Shown here piece by piece: positions 33,798 through 41,508 of a stretch of 47,395 nt of DNA. Positions within the stretch are counted from its first letter, which is position 1. Each line of letters starts with the position of its first letter. Both the position numbers and the translations under genes were made by a program. The DNA lies in assembly GCA_003021505.1 (NCBI GenBank), contig PXPT01000025.1, positions 1 through 47,395 on the forward strand. The letters run 5' to 3'. The notes under the pieces were generated by a model. It saw only the letters and a list, made by a program, of their open reading frames with translations. It did not search any database and was not told where the DNA came from. This stretch comes from Cyanobacteria bacterium QS_4_48_99. GTDB taxonomy: Bacteria; Cyanobacteriota; Cyanobacteriia; Cyanobacteriales; Rubidibacteraceae.

Positions 33798-34439
33798 TCA
33801 ATCGCTCTCGGAGTAAAGTCGATGGTTAGTGATGTAAGCCCGAACTTCTTCAGGAACCAAAGAACGAACTGTTCTCGACTGGCGGCAGAGTCGGCGAATC
33901 AGTGTTGAAGAGATATCCACTCGCGGCATGGGAAGAATTTCGCTACGAATGGGAATCCCTTGCTCGGCTAATTGCTGGGTCACTTGCTTGAGTTGAGCGG
34001 TGGCGCTGTCCTCGGGGGAGGTGAGCAAACCTGAAGCTAGACGGGGAGCAACTAACCAGTTCACTGCCGGAATGAGTCGCTCTCGCTGATACCAGCGGGG
34101 CAAGCTAGAGAAGGCATCAAGACCAATAATCCAGTTCCACTGGCAGTCGGGGTAGAGGGATTGCAGGCGCTCAAAGGTATCGATGGCATAGTCGGGGGAG
34201 TTGCTGTCGCTTTTGTCATAGAAAAGACTGAAAGCAGGATGGGAGGCGATCGCCAGTTGCACCATAGACACACGATGCTCAATTCCTAACCTGGAGGAAG
34301 AAAACTTATGAGGGGGATAAGGACTAGGTACCCAAATGACTCGCTTCAGGCTTCGCTCGCTCAAAGCCGTTTGAGCCATGAATAAATGCCCCCAGTGAAC
34401 CGGATCAAAGGTGCCGCCAAAAATTGCGATTCGTGACAA
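33798..34439 (-). CDS. nadD: Nicotinate-nucleotide adenylyltransferase
   Basis: NadD makes deamido-NAD from nicotinate mononucleotide and ATP. The 213-residue nucleotidyltransferase has the N-terminal GGTFDPVHWGHLFMAQ (the GxFDPxHxGH motif), then WVPSPYPPHK, IIGLDAFSSLPRW and the C-terminal DISSTLIRRL (the ISST/xR motif). It is of bacterial NadD length and flanked by repeats on both sides, thus probably its own unit. Confidence 0.93.
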   Translation of the reverse strand: MSRIAIFGGTFDPVHWGHLFMAQTALSERSLKRVIWVPSPYPPHKFSSSRLGIEHRVSMVQLAIASHPAFSLFYDKSDSNSPDYAIDTFERLQSLYPDCQWNWIIGLDAFSSLPRWYQRERLIPAVNWLVAPRLASGLLTSPEDSATAQLKQVTQQLAEQGIPIRSEILPMPRVDISSTLIRRLCRQSRTVRSLVPEEVRAYITNHRLYSESD

Positions 34440-34680
34440 AACAATTCAAAATTTTAAATTCAAAATTAAAAATTGATGAGTCATTAGTCCACAGTCCGTA
34501 GTCACGGAGGGGCGAGCCGCCGGCTCGCCCGTACAATTTAGATCAACGTTAGTACTAACGACTAATGACTAATAACATGCCTGAATTGGAGCGAAGCGAC
34601 GTGACATCGATCCAGATGTTGCTATCATAGCGCGTGTAATCTATGCTGTAGGCGCTTGGTGTGGCGTGTGAGGAGAGATA
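34440..34680. repeat. Repeat block, nadD to murC
   Basis: AAAATTTTAAATTCAAAATTAA (about 34447-34468), TCATTAGTCCACAGTCC (about 34481-34497), a perfect GC-rich palindrome at 34510-34530 followed by AGATCAACGTTAGTAC, TGACTAATAAC units and GGAGCGAAGCGAC. A GAGGAGAG ribosome site for murC lies at about 34669-34677. Confidence 0.75.
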
Positions 34681-36207
34681 ATGTCAAATACTGTAGATTT
34701 TAGTGGGAAGCCATTCCACTTCATTGGTATTGGTGGAATTGGTATGTCGGCTCTTGCTTATGTCCTAGCGAAGCGCCAGTTGCCTGTTTCCGGCTCCGAC
34801 ATTTGTACTAGCCATATTACCCAACGTCTACAATCAGTTGGTGCTAGGATTTTTAGCACTCAAGAAGCAGCTAATTTAGAAATTTTTCTACCTACCCCAG
34901 AAGCGGTTAACACCACGTTGCCCGCAGCAGTGGGAGGCAGTCCAACGCCACGAGGTGGTGTAGAAACCTCGCATGCTAGCAGTGAACAAGTCAGTGCTTG
35001 CTTGCCTCAGGTGATCGCCTCAACTGCAATCAGTGACACTAACTGTGAGTATGAAGCGGCTTTGAAAAAGGGCTGTCCAATTTTTCATCGCTCAGATCTA
35101 TTAGCAGCTCTGATTCAAGATTACCCAACCAGTGTAGCGATCGCCGGAACGCATGGTAAAACGACTACTAGTAGCGCAATCGGGCATCTTTTCTTGAAGG
35201 CAGGATTAGACCCGACAGTGATAGTAGGTGGTGAAGTAGATGCTTGGGGAGGAAATGCTCGTTTAGGGCATCGGGGTATCCTAGTTGCCGAAGCGGACGA
35301 ATCGGATGGCTCTTTGTCGAAGCTCTCTGCAAGTATCGGGGTGGTGACGAATGTGGAGTTAGACCATCCTGACCATTACCAAACCCTGGAATCTGTGATT
35401 AGCACTTTCACGACATTTGCAACGCAGTGTAACACCCTGGTGGGATGTATCGATGACGATACTGTTCGGGAGCAACTGCAACCGAGCATTAGCTACAGCT
35501 TGCAACCGGAACGCGAGGCGGACTATACCGTCAAAAATGTGACTTATCAGGCTTGGGGAACCAGGGCTGAGGTAGTAGAAAGGGGAAAAGTTCTCGGTGA
35601 GATGCAACTGCAGCTACTCGGTCAGCATAATCTTAGTAATGCGATCGCCACGGTAGCAGTAGGGCGGCATTTGGGTTTGGACTTTCCCGTCATTGCGGAA
35701 GCGATCACCAGCTTCGAGGGCACAAAACGGCGGTTTGAGCATCGAGGCGAATGCAATGGCGTGGTTTTTGTGGATGACTACGCTCACCACCCCAGTGAAA
35801 TTAGCGCGACTCTGGCCGCTGCTCGCTTGCGAGCCTCCCACACCTCACCACGAATTGTGGCAATTTTCCAACCTCACCGCTACAGCCGCACTCAAACCTT
35901 TCTAGAAAAATTTGCCACTGCTTTTAGCGATGCCGATGTGGTTGTCATTACCGAGATTTATGGTGCTGGAGAAGCTCACAGCAACATTAGCGGTCAACAG
36001 GTCGCAGATGCGATCGCCGCTACTCACCCTAACGTGCTATATCACCCCGATCTTAGCTCCCTAAGCAGCTTGTTGACAGAAGATATTCTTCAACCAGCAG
36101 ATCTGGCTCTGTTTCTGGGGGCAGGAAATCTCAATCGGATTATTCCTGAAGCGATCGCGCTCTTGGAAAGCAGAGGAGAAGCACCAAAAGGAGGAAGGAT
36201 GAATTAG
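34681..36207 (+). CDS. murC: UDP-N-acetylmuramate--L-alanine ligase
   Basis: MurC adds L-Ala to UDP-MurNAc, the first peptide step of wall synthesis. The 508-residue protein has HFIGIGGIGMSALAYVL, the ATP motif AIAGTHGKTTTSS, the carbamoyl-Lys region and FEGTKRRFEHRG, then DDYAHHPSEI and FQPHRYSRT. Residues about 72-107 (EAVNTTLPAAVGGSPTPRGG...SSEQVSACLP) are extra compared with relatives I know. The DNA there contains a hairpin CGAGGT/ACCTCG (34951-34971), so a repeat insertion is likely. A strong GAGGAGAG precedes the ATG. murB follows. Confidence 0.94.
   Translation: MSNTVDFSGKPFHFIGIGGIGMSALAYVLAKRQLPVSGSDICTSHITQRLQSVGARIFSTQEAANLEIFLPTPEAVNTTLPAAVGGSPTPRGGVETSHASSEQVSACLPQVIASTAISDTNCEYEAALKKGCPIFHRSDLLAALIQDYPTSVAIAGTHGKTTTSSAIGHLFLKAGLDPTVIVGGEVDAWGGNARLGHRGILVAEADESDGSLSKLSASIGVVTNVELDHPDHYQTLESVISTFTTFATQCNTLVGCIDDDTVREQLQPSISYSLQPEREADYTVKNVTYQAWGTRAEVVERGKVLGEMQLQLLGQHNLSNAIATVAVGRHLGLDFPVIAEAITSFEGTKRRFEHRGECNGVVFVDDYAHHPSEISATLAAARLRASHTSPRIVAIFQPHRYSRTQTFLEKFATAFSDADVVVITEIYGAGEAHSNISGQQVADAIAATHPNVLYHPDLSSLSSLLTEDILQPADLALFLGAGNLNRIIPEAIALLESRGEAPKGGRMN
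34900..35010. repeat. Probable repeat-derived insertion within murC
   Basis: A TGGGAGGCAGTCCAACGCCA-type segment with hairpin arms CGAGGT (34951-34956) and ACCTCG (34966-34971) encodes a low-conservation block between the N-terminal domain and the ATP-binding domain of MurC. The boundaries are approximate. Confidence 0.5.
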
Positions 36208-36300
36208 GAAGGATGAAAACATCTCACAGGTGTGCGCCCGTCATCCCTCATCCCTCATCCTTTTCCGATCACCTCACCCGCAACCATACACAAAACTCCT

Positions 36301-37194
36301 ATGTATCTCCCAGGAACCGATTGCCCCATTTTTCGCCAAGCCTCCCTAGAAAGTTTGACTTCATTTCGAGTGGGAGGAGCAGCCGAATGGTACGTAGCAC
36401 CCCGCAGTTGGGAGGCACTGCAAACTAGCTTCGAGTGGGCACAGTCTCAGGGTTTACCGCTTACTGTGCTGGGAGCAGGTTCTAATTTGCTCGTGAGCGA
36501 TCGCGGTGTCGATGGTTTAGCGGTCGGGACTCGTTACCTCCGCGATACCCAGTTTGATCCCGATACCGGGCAAGTGAGTGCTGGTGCGGGAAAACCGATT
36601 GCAACACTTGCTTGGCAACTAGCCAAACGCGGCTGGCAAGGGATGGAATGGGCTGTAGGAATTCCTGGAACCGTTGGCGGTGCAGTGGCTATGAATGCAG
36701 GCGCTCACCACAGCAACGTTGCCGATGTTCTCGTTAGTGCCCTGGTTCTTTCTCCTGACGGCACAATCGAAGAACTTACCCCACAAGATTTGGGCTATTC
36801 CTACCGCACCTCCATTTTACAAGGAGACAACCGCCTTGTTGTGCAAGCAACTTTCCAGTTACAACCAGGCGCAACGAAAGCGGAGGTGATGACAACTACC
36901 CAGCAAAACTTGCAACAACGCAAAAGTTCTCAACCCTACCACCTACCGAGCTGCGGCAGTGTTTTCCGCAATCCCGATTCCCACTCGGCTGGTTGGTTAA
37001 TCGAACAAATGGGCTTAAAAGGCTACCAAATCGGCGGCGCTCAAGTAGCTCACCGCCATGCCAACTTTATCCTCAACTGCAACGGAGCAAAAGCGGATGA
37101 TATCTTTCGGCTGATTCGCTATATTCAGGAGCAGGTAGAGTACCATTGGTCAATCTCACTAAAGCCAGAAGTTAGACTATTGGGAAAGTTTTAA
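36301..37194 (+). CDS. murB: UDP-N-acetylenolpyruvoylglucosamine reductase
   Basis: MurB is the flavoenzyme that reduces UDP-enolpyruvoyl-GlcNAc to UDP-MurNAc. The 297-residue protein has LTSFRVGGAAEWYVAP, the FAD-binding LPLTVLGAGSNLLVSDRGVDG, GIPGTVGGAVAMNAGAH, SYRTSIL and the catalytic SCGSVFRNP. The ATG at 36301 begins MYLPGTDCPIFRQ. The frame extends 23 codons upstream, but that part is CATCCCTCATCCC repeat and unlikely to be protein. It lies downstream of murC, as is common in cyanobacteria. Confidence 0.94.
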   Translation: MYLPGTDCPIFRQASLESLTSFRVGGAAEWYVAPRSWEALQTSFEWAQSQGLPLTVLGAGSNLLVSDRGVDGLAVGTRYLRDTQFDPDTGQVSAGAGKPIATLAWQLAKRGWQGMEWAVGIPGTVGGAVAMNAGAHHSNVADVLVSALVLSPDGTIEELTPQDLGYSYRTSILQGDNRLVVQATFQLQPGATKAEVMTTTQQNLQQRKSSQPYHLPSCGSVFRNPDSHSAGWLIEQMGLKGYQIGGAQVAHRHANFILNCNGAKADDIFRLIRYIQEQVEYHWSISLKPEVRLLGKF

Positions 37195-37234
37195 CCTGCT
37201 CGCAATGGTAGTGTTATAGTTAAGCAGAGCTGAT

Positions 37235-37594
37235 ATGACTGAAGAACAACCCGGAAAAGGACAAGGATTTGGCTTTGGCTTGGGCAAAATGAAAGAACTT
37301 AGAGAAGCTTTCAGCAAAGCCCAGCAAGTCCAACAAGGTGCCCAAGAACTCCAGCAAAAACTGGAGCAGATGGAAATCGAAGGACAAAGCGAAAATGGGC
37401 TGGTTAAGGTGGTGCTGAGTGGTAATCAGGAACCCCGTCGCGTAGATATTGCCCCAGAAGCAATGGAGCAGGAGGCACAAGCGCTTTCTGAGTTGGTGAC
37501 AGCAGCCATGAAAGATGCCTACACTAAGTCCTCAGAGACAATGCGGACGCGCATGGAAGAACTCACCAATGGGCTACAGCTTCCAGGTATGTAA
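37235..37594 (+). CDS. YbaB/EbfC family nucleoid-associated protein
   Basis: The 119-residue protein has the YbaB/EbfC features: [38 protein letters not shown] followed by [24 protein letters not shown] and [13 protein letters not shown]. These proteins bind DNA as dimers and influence gene expression and recombination. The start ATG at 37235 lies 40 nt after murB, so it may be read with murCB. Confidence 0.9.
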   Translation: MTEEQPGKGQGFGFGLGKMKELREAFSKAQQVQQGAQELQQKLEQMEIEGQSENGLVKVVLSGNQEPRRVDIAPEAMEQEAQALSELVTAAMKDAYTKSSETMRTRMEELTNGLQLPGM

Positions 37595-38011
37595 CCTCGC
37601 ATTCTAAATGCCCGAGGCAAGTAGGGGGGCAGGGGAGCAGAGGAGCAGAGGGGAAAGAAGTGAGGGCGTGAGAGCGTGAGAAAAAGCTCCAGGAGCTCCA
37701 GGGGCAGGGGAGAAAAAAAGCAGAGGGGCTACAGGGGCAGAGGGGAAACAAGCAGATCAATCCCTCTCCTGGGCACCCCCGCACCTCCGCACAGAAACCT
37801 ACTCACCCCTCACTCCTGGGCACCCCCGCACCTCTGCACAGAATCCCCCACACAAGCGAAAAATTTATATTTCGGCTACAGTCTCCTACGGTTTCGCCTC
37901 ACTCGTATAGCTAATGGTGGTAGAATTATTCAGGCTAAGTTCCTTTCTAGAGACAGATGGAGCGGTAGCTTTTTGCAAGTTACGCTTTGGATTAGCTGAA
38001 AACATTTAATA
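37595..38011. repeat. Repeat-rich spacer, YbaB to HMA-like gene
   Basis: GGGGAGCAGAGGAGCAGAGG, then the 24-bp GGGAAAGAAGTGAGGGCG... copy (37651-37674), GAGGGGCTACAGGGGCAGAGG units and two copies of CTGGGCACCCCCGCACCTC (37762-37780 and 37817-37835). The last 140 nt look unique but contain no gene I could support. Confidence 0.75.
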
Positions 38012-38218
38012 ATGGCTTCTAAGATGAAAATACAATTGCAAGTCCCCAGTATCGCCTCTCAAGACAGTGCAGATAACCTTACCCAACAAATCAAGACTCA
38101 TGAACCCAACTCTAAAGTAGAGGTGAACGTAGAAAAGAAAACAGTCACTATTGAAACTGATGCCTCGGAAGAGTCCATCAAGCAGATGATTGAATCGCAG
38201 GGACACACGGTGAAGTAG
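38012..38218 (+). CDS. Heavy-metal-associated-domain-like protein lacking the metal cysteines
   Basis: The 68-residue protein follows the beta-alpha-beta-beta-alpha-beta pattern of HMA metallochaperones: MKIQLQVPSIASQDSADNLT, KVEVNVEKKTVTIET and SEESIKQMIESQGHTVK. In functional HMA domains the first loop reads GMTCxxC. Here it is PSIASQDSA, so both Cys are absent. It may be a non-metal-binding derivative. Start could be ATG 38012 or 38024; no strong ribosome site supports either. Its stop leads into a 16-bp palindrome (38217-38232). Confidence 0.7.
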   Translation: MASKMKIQLQVPSIASQDSADNLTQQIKTHEPNSKVEVNVEKKTVTIETDASEESIKQMIESQGHTVK

Positions 38219-38232
38219 GAGCGATCGCTCCT
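38217..38232. other. 16-bp HIP1-centred palindrome at the end of the HMA-like gene
   Basis: AGGAGCGATCGCTCCT is a perfect palindrome that begins inside the stop codon region. It extends the HIP1 octamer by 4 bp on each side. It could fold into a short hairpin at the transcript end. Confidence 0.7.
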
Positions 38233-38444
38233 GGAGTGATCGTCGGGCTTCCCAAGCGGAATCTACGGTTTCTTGCCCGGAATATGTTATATTTATTTAA
38301 CAAGAGTCAGAGTCTAACTTGAGAAGACATCGATAGCATCTCAAGTCATTTATGAACCCTCAAACCGGATACCTAGACCAAGATTCCGCTCCACAAGGTT
38401 AGCTAGTAGAGAGCAATGGGCAACCGCTACAGACAATAGAGCCC

Positions 38445-38941
38445 ATGTCTTACTACTTTGCCTACGGTTATTGCATGTGTCCAGTAGACTTAAAGCGATC
38501 ACTCGGGGAAAATACTCACCCATACGTAGTGGGAGCCGCCATCCTTCCAGGCTACAGACTGGGATTCTATCGCCATTCTGCTCGTCATAACTGTGGCGTT
38601 ACTGTGGCGTTCTTGACGTGATGCCAGATGCCACCTCTTCAGTGAATGGAGTGCTGTATCGCTTACCCTGGCTGTTAAGCGATCGCCTCGACGCATGGGA
38701 ATATGTCCCCTCGAGGGGCTATCAACCAGAAACTGTCGAGGTGAACAGCAACGGGCGCTTGCACAAAGACGTGCGTACTTATGTTGTAGTTAACAAATCA
38801 ACTGAAGAAATCCCTCCCAGTGACTGGTATTCCCAAGTCGTTCTTCGAGGTGCTGTCACCTGTGGACTGCCAGAGCAGTATTGCTGGCAATTGTTTAACC
38901 ACATGTACCAGTTGCAGAAGCGTCAAACAATTAAAAATTAA
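38445..38941 (+). pseudogene. Gamma-glutamylcyclotransferase-like gene broken by an 11-bp duplication
   Basis: The frame from the ATG at 38445 (MSYYFAYGYCMCPVDLKRSL) ends at a stop at 38619-38621. A second frame continues (PDATSSVNGVLYRLPWLLSD ... TYVVVNKSTEE ... AVTCGLPEQYCWQLFNH) to 38941. Between them is a perfect tandem duplication, ACTGTGGCGTT at 38590-38600 and 38601-38611. Removing one copy restores a continuous frame, HNCGVLDVMPDATSS, of about 160 residues. The family motif FAYGSxM reads FAYGYCM here. It is recent decay or a sequencing/assembly error. Confidence 0.85.
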
Positions 38942-38946
38942 AGGAG

Positions 38947-39020
38947 GGGCGAGCCGGCGGCTGGCCCGTGCAAGTTAGATCAACGTTAGTACGAATGAGC
39001 GATGACTAACCACTAATGAG
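38947..39020. repeat. GC-rich palindrome copy plus TGACTAACC repeat
   Basis: A one-mismatch copy of the palindromic repeat (38947-38967) is followed by AGTTAGATCAACGTTAGTAC, matching the sequence after the copy at 34510. TGACTAACCACTAATGA units follow. Confidence 0.75.
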
Positions 39021-39072
39021 ATTTTGAATTTTGAATTGATAATTTTTAATTCGGAAGCGTTGCCGACGCGAT

Positions 39073-39632
39073 ATGGTACATCATCCCAATCCTTAACATT
39101 GGAAGAGTTTCTGAAGCTGCCAGAAACAAACCTGCCAGGGAGTACATTAACGGGCAACTTATTCAGAAGCCCATACCACAAGGGAAGTACAGTACTATTC
39201 AGACAGAACTGTCCACTGCTATCAATGCAGCCGTTAAACCTCAGCGGATTGCACGAGCTTTCTCGGAACTATGGTGTACCTTTGGTGAACGCTCAACAGT
39301 ACCGGATGTGTCTGTGTTGAGTTGGGATAGAATTCCCCGCGATGAGAATAGTGCGATCGCCAATGCTTTCGATGCAGCCCCGGATTGGACAATCGAGCTC
39401 CTCTCGTCAGATCAAAGTCAAACCAAGGTTACGAAACATATTCTGCACTGTCTAAGGCATAAAACTCAGATAGGCTGGCTGATTGATCCAGATGAGCAAA
39501 CGGTGTTCGTTTATCTGCCAGAGCAGCAAACGCAAGTGTTTGATCAACCAGAGGAGTTACCTTCTTACACCTTCTTTTGCCAGTGAGTTATGGCTTACGG
39601 TAGGAGAGTTGTTTGGTTGGCTTTGGGAGTAA
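39073..39632 (+). pseudogene. Uma2-family (DUF820) nuclease gene with frameshifts
   Basis: Pieces of a Uma2 protein lie in three frames. LTLEEFLKLPET is followed, after a lost base near 39130, by REYINGQLIQKPIPQGKYST and then PDVSVLSWDRIPRDENSAIANA, PDWTIELLSSDQSQTKVTKH and GWLIDPDEQTVFVYLPEQQT. The end FASELWLTVGELFGWLWE appears only after another shift near 39560-39580, stopping at 39632. A third lesion near 39091 separates the start ATG (39073) from LTLEEF. Uma2 proteins are PD-(D/E)xK restriction-like nucleases abundant in cyanobacteria. Confidence 0.82.
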
Positions 39633-39651
39633 TGGTATCTTAGCCTCGCTA

Positions 39652-40212
39652 CTAACCTTGGGAGTCACCAACTTGACTATCTGCTGTAGCGGGTTCGTGT
39701 TGAATATCGCGTGCAGGATCGCCAAGTTCCCGTACACTTGCGGCAAACTCTAGCAAGATGCCATCCGGATCGAAGAAATAGAAAGAGGAGAGGAAGGTGC
39801 TTTCATCTGGTTCTGGCACAAAACCAGAGGGAACATCGGCATGATGTAGAATCGGTGTAACTCTAATTCCCTTGGAGAGCAAGTTTTCTCTGTACTCTTC
39901 AAGTTTTTCCAGTGGAACCTGGAATGACACATGGTTCATCGAGCCATGCGCGGTAGTAATATCGCCAGTTTGAAAGGCGTCAGTGCTAACAGAGGCAACG
40001 CTGGGTGCTGCTTCGGGTGCCTGCGGAAACCAGAAAAAAGCCAAAGCATCTCCATTACCAATATCAAAAAAGAAGTGCTGCCCACCACCTGGTAGGGCAA
40101 TGGTTTTAATCAAATCAAGACCAAGCGTATTAGTGTAGAAGTCCACAGTGCGTGCCATATCCTTGCACACTAAAGCGAGATGGTTGATTCCTTGCAATTG
40201 AAACTCTTTCAT
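39652..40212 (-). CDS. VOC-family (glyoxalase/dioxygenase-like) protein
   Basis: The 186-residue protein is a vicinal-oxygen-chelate fold with two beta-alpha-beta-beta-beta modules. It shows GINHLALVCKDMARTVDFYTNTLG at the start (His10 as likely metal ligand), MNHVSFQVPLEKLEEYRENL, and SFYFFDPDGILLEFAAS (Glu as ligand). Its reaction cannot be inferred. I start at the ATG at 40212 because AAGGTGAG lies just upstream on the minus strand. The open frame extends 28 codons further with no family similarity. Confidence 0.85.
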   Translation of the reverse strand: MKEFQLQGINHLALVCKDMARTVDFYTNTLGLDLIKTIALPGGGQHFFFDIGNGDALAFFWFPQAPEAAPSVASVSTDAFQTGDITTAHGSMNHVSFQVPLEKLEEYRENLLSKGIRVTPILHHADVPSGFVPEPDESTFLSSFYFFDPDGILLEFAASVRELGDPARDIQHEPATADSQVGDSQG

Positions 40213-40414
40213 ATTGCTCACCTTGTGGAATTGCTTTGGCAGCAGAACGCGATCGCACCCATTGCTCCAAGCTACCAATTCTTGATTGTAAGTCACAGTT
40301 GAGGGCGATCGCTCACCAAAAATTCAAACTTAGAAATTGGTGAGTCATTAGTAAAGTTACATAAACGTGTTTCTCTAATGACTAGAATGAAGGAGCGCTG
40401 CTGAGTATTTGCAT

Positions 40415-40972
40415 ATGTCTTCTACTGAAACAGTCCGCTGGACAGTTGCCGACTTAGAATTGCTGCCGGATGACGGGAGACGCTACGAGATTATTGACGG
40501 AGAACTATTTGTGACCAGAGCACCCCACTGGAAACATCAAAATACCGCCTCCAAAATTGTCTCAGCGCTCACTGTCTGGTCAAATGAGAGTGGGTTAGGC
40601 GAAGCAGCAATTAACCCTGGTTTAGTTTTCTCGGAAACTGATAGCGTCGTTCCTGATGTGGTTTGGGCAACTCACGAACGACTGGCAACCATGCTTGATG
40701 AGGCTGGACACCTTATTGCTGCACCAGAATTAACCGTTGAAGTGCTGTCTCCGGGCGAGAAAAACGAGCAGCGCGATCGCGAGTCTAAACTGAAGTTATA
40801 TTCTGCCTATGGCGTTTGGGAGTATTGGATTGCGAATCCTCAGCAACGTAAACTAGAAGTGTATCGACGCGATTGTGCCGTCTTAAAACTCACTGCCACT
40901 CTATATGCTGACGATGAATTAACTAGCCCGATTCTGCCCAAATTTAGCGCCGTTGTGGGGCAATTTTTCTAA
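40415..40972 (+). CDS. Uma2-family (DUF820) putative restriction-like endonuclease
   Basis: The 185-residue protein has the Uma2 plan: WTVADLELLPDDGRRYEIIDGELFVTRAPHWKHQ, then PDVVWATHERL, PELTVEVLSPGEKNEQRDRESKLKLYSAYGVWEYWIANPQQR. The Asp of PDVV, Glu of VEVLS and Lys of SKLKLY match the PD-(D/E)xK-type active site. Start is ATG 40415; a TTG 6 nt upstream is possible. The biological role of these abundant cyanobacterial proteins is unresolved. It is distinct in sequence from the broken copy at 39 kb. Confidence 0.88.
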   Translation: MSSTETVRWTVADLELLPDDGRRYEIIDGELFVTRAPHWKHQNTASKIVSALTVWSNESGLGEAAINPGLVFSETDSVVPDVVWATHERLATMLDEAGHLIAAPELTVEVLSPGEKNEQRDRESKLKLYSAYGVWEYWIANPQQRKLEVYRRDCAVLKLTATLYADDELTSPILPKFSAVVGQFF

Positions 40973-41004
40973 TCCAAAGAAAGTGTTATAGCAAAGTTAA
41001 ACCA

Positions 41005-41502
41005 GTGTCAGAACAACAGCATCCCTCGCAGCTACCCTCAACTGATGCCATCCAGCCCGATAATGCTTTGCAGGCAACTACAGAAAATTGGTTTGAGTAT
41101 TCAGTGCGGGCGCATCCCCACCACACAGACTACGCCGGGATTGTTTGGCATGGTTGTTACCTCACCTGGATGGAAGAAGCGCGAGTGGAATATTTACGCT
41201 CAATTGGGGTAGACTTTAGCGATTTAGTGGCGCTTGGTTGTGACTTACCGGTGATAGAGCTTTCTGTACGCTACCATCGAGCACTACGGATGGGAGAGAG
41301 CGCAGTAGTTAAAACGCGCATGGCAGATATACAAGGAGTTCGCATTAATTGGGACTACCAGATTCAATCCCCAAAAGGAGAAAGCCTCTATCTCACAGCA
41401 CGAGTGACTTTAGTGGCAATTGACCGCGAAAAAGGTAAAATCCTGCGACAGCTCCCCTCGGCTGTTAAAGATGCGCTCGTCATGTCGCTTCGCTCTAACT
41501 AA
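41005..41502 (+). CDS. Hotdog-fold acyl-CoA thioesterase (YbgC/FadM-like)
   Basis: The 165-residue protein has a single hotdog domain from about residue 30: SVRAHPHHTDYAGIVWHGCYLTWMEEARVEYLRSIG, with the catalytic-type Asp in HTDYAGIV and the His of WHGCYL, then LPVIELSVRYHRALRMGE. Members hydrolyse acyl-CoA or aryl-CoA; in cyanobacteria one relative acts on dihydroxynaphthoyl-CoA in phylloquinone synthesis. The substrate here is not determinable. The start is GTG 41005. The last residues (MSLRSN) are encoded by the complement of a GGAGCGAAGCGAC repeat. Confidence 0.85.
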   Translation: MSEQQHPSQLPSTDAIQPDNALQATTENWFEYSVRAHPHHTDYAGIVWHGCYLTWMEEARVEYLRSIGVDFSDLVALGCDLPVIELSVRYHRALRMGESAVVKTRMADIQGVRINWDYQIQSPKGESLYLTARVTLVAIDREKGKILRQLPSAVKDALVMSLRSN

Positions 41503-41508
41503 ATGGGA

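Noticed and set aside
33394-33801. 135-residue minus-strand frame between gap2 and nadD
   Set aside because: Its sequence is entirely the translation of GTGAGAGAGTGAGG and CCCCTGCTTCCCTG repeats.
36232-36300. N-terminal extension of MurB
   Set aside because: It translates the CATCCCTCATCCC repeat. The conserved MurB N terminus begins at the ATG at 36301.
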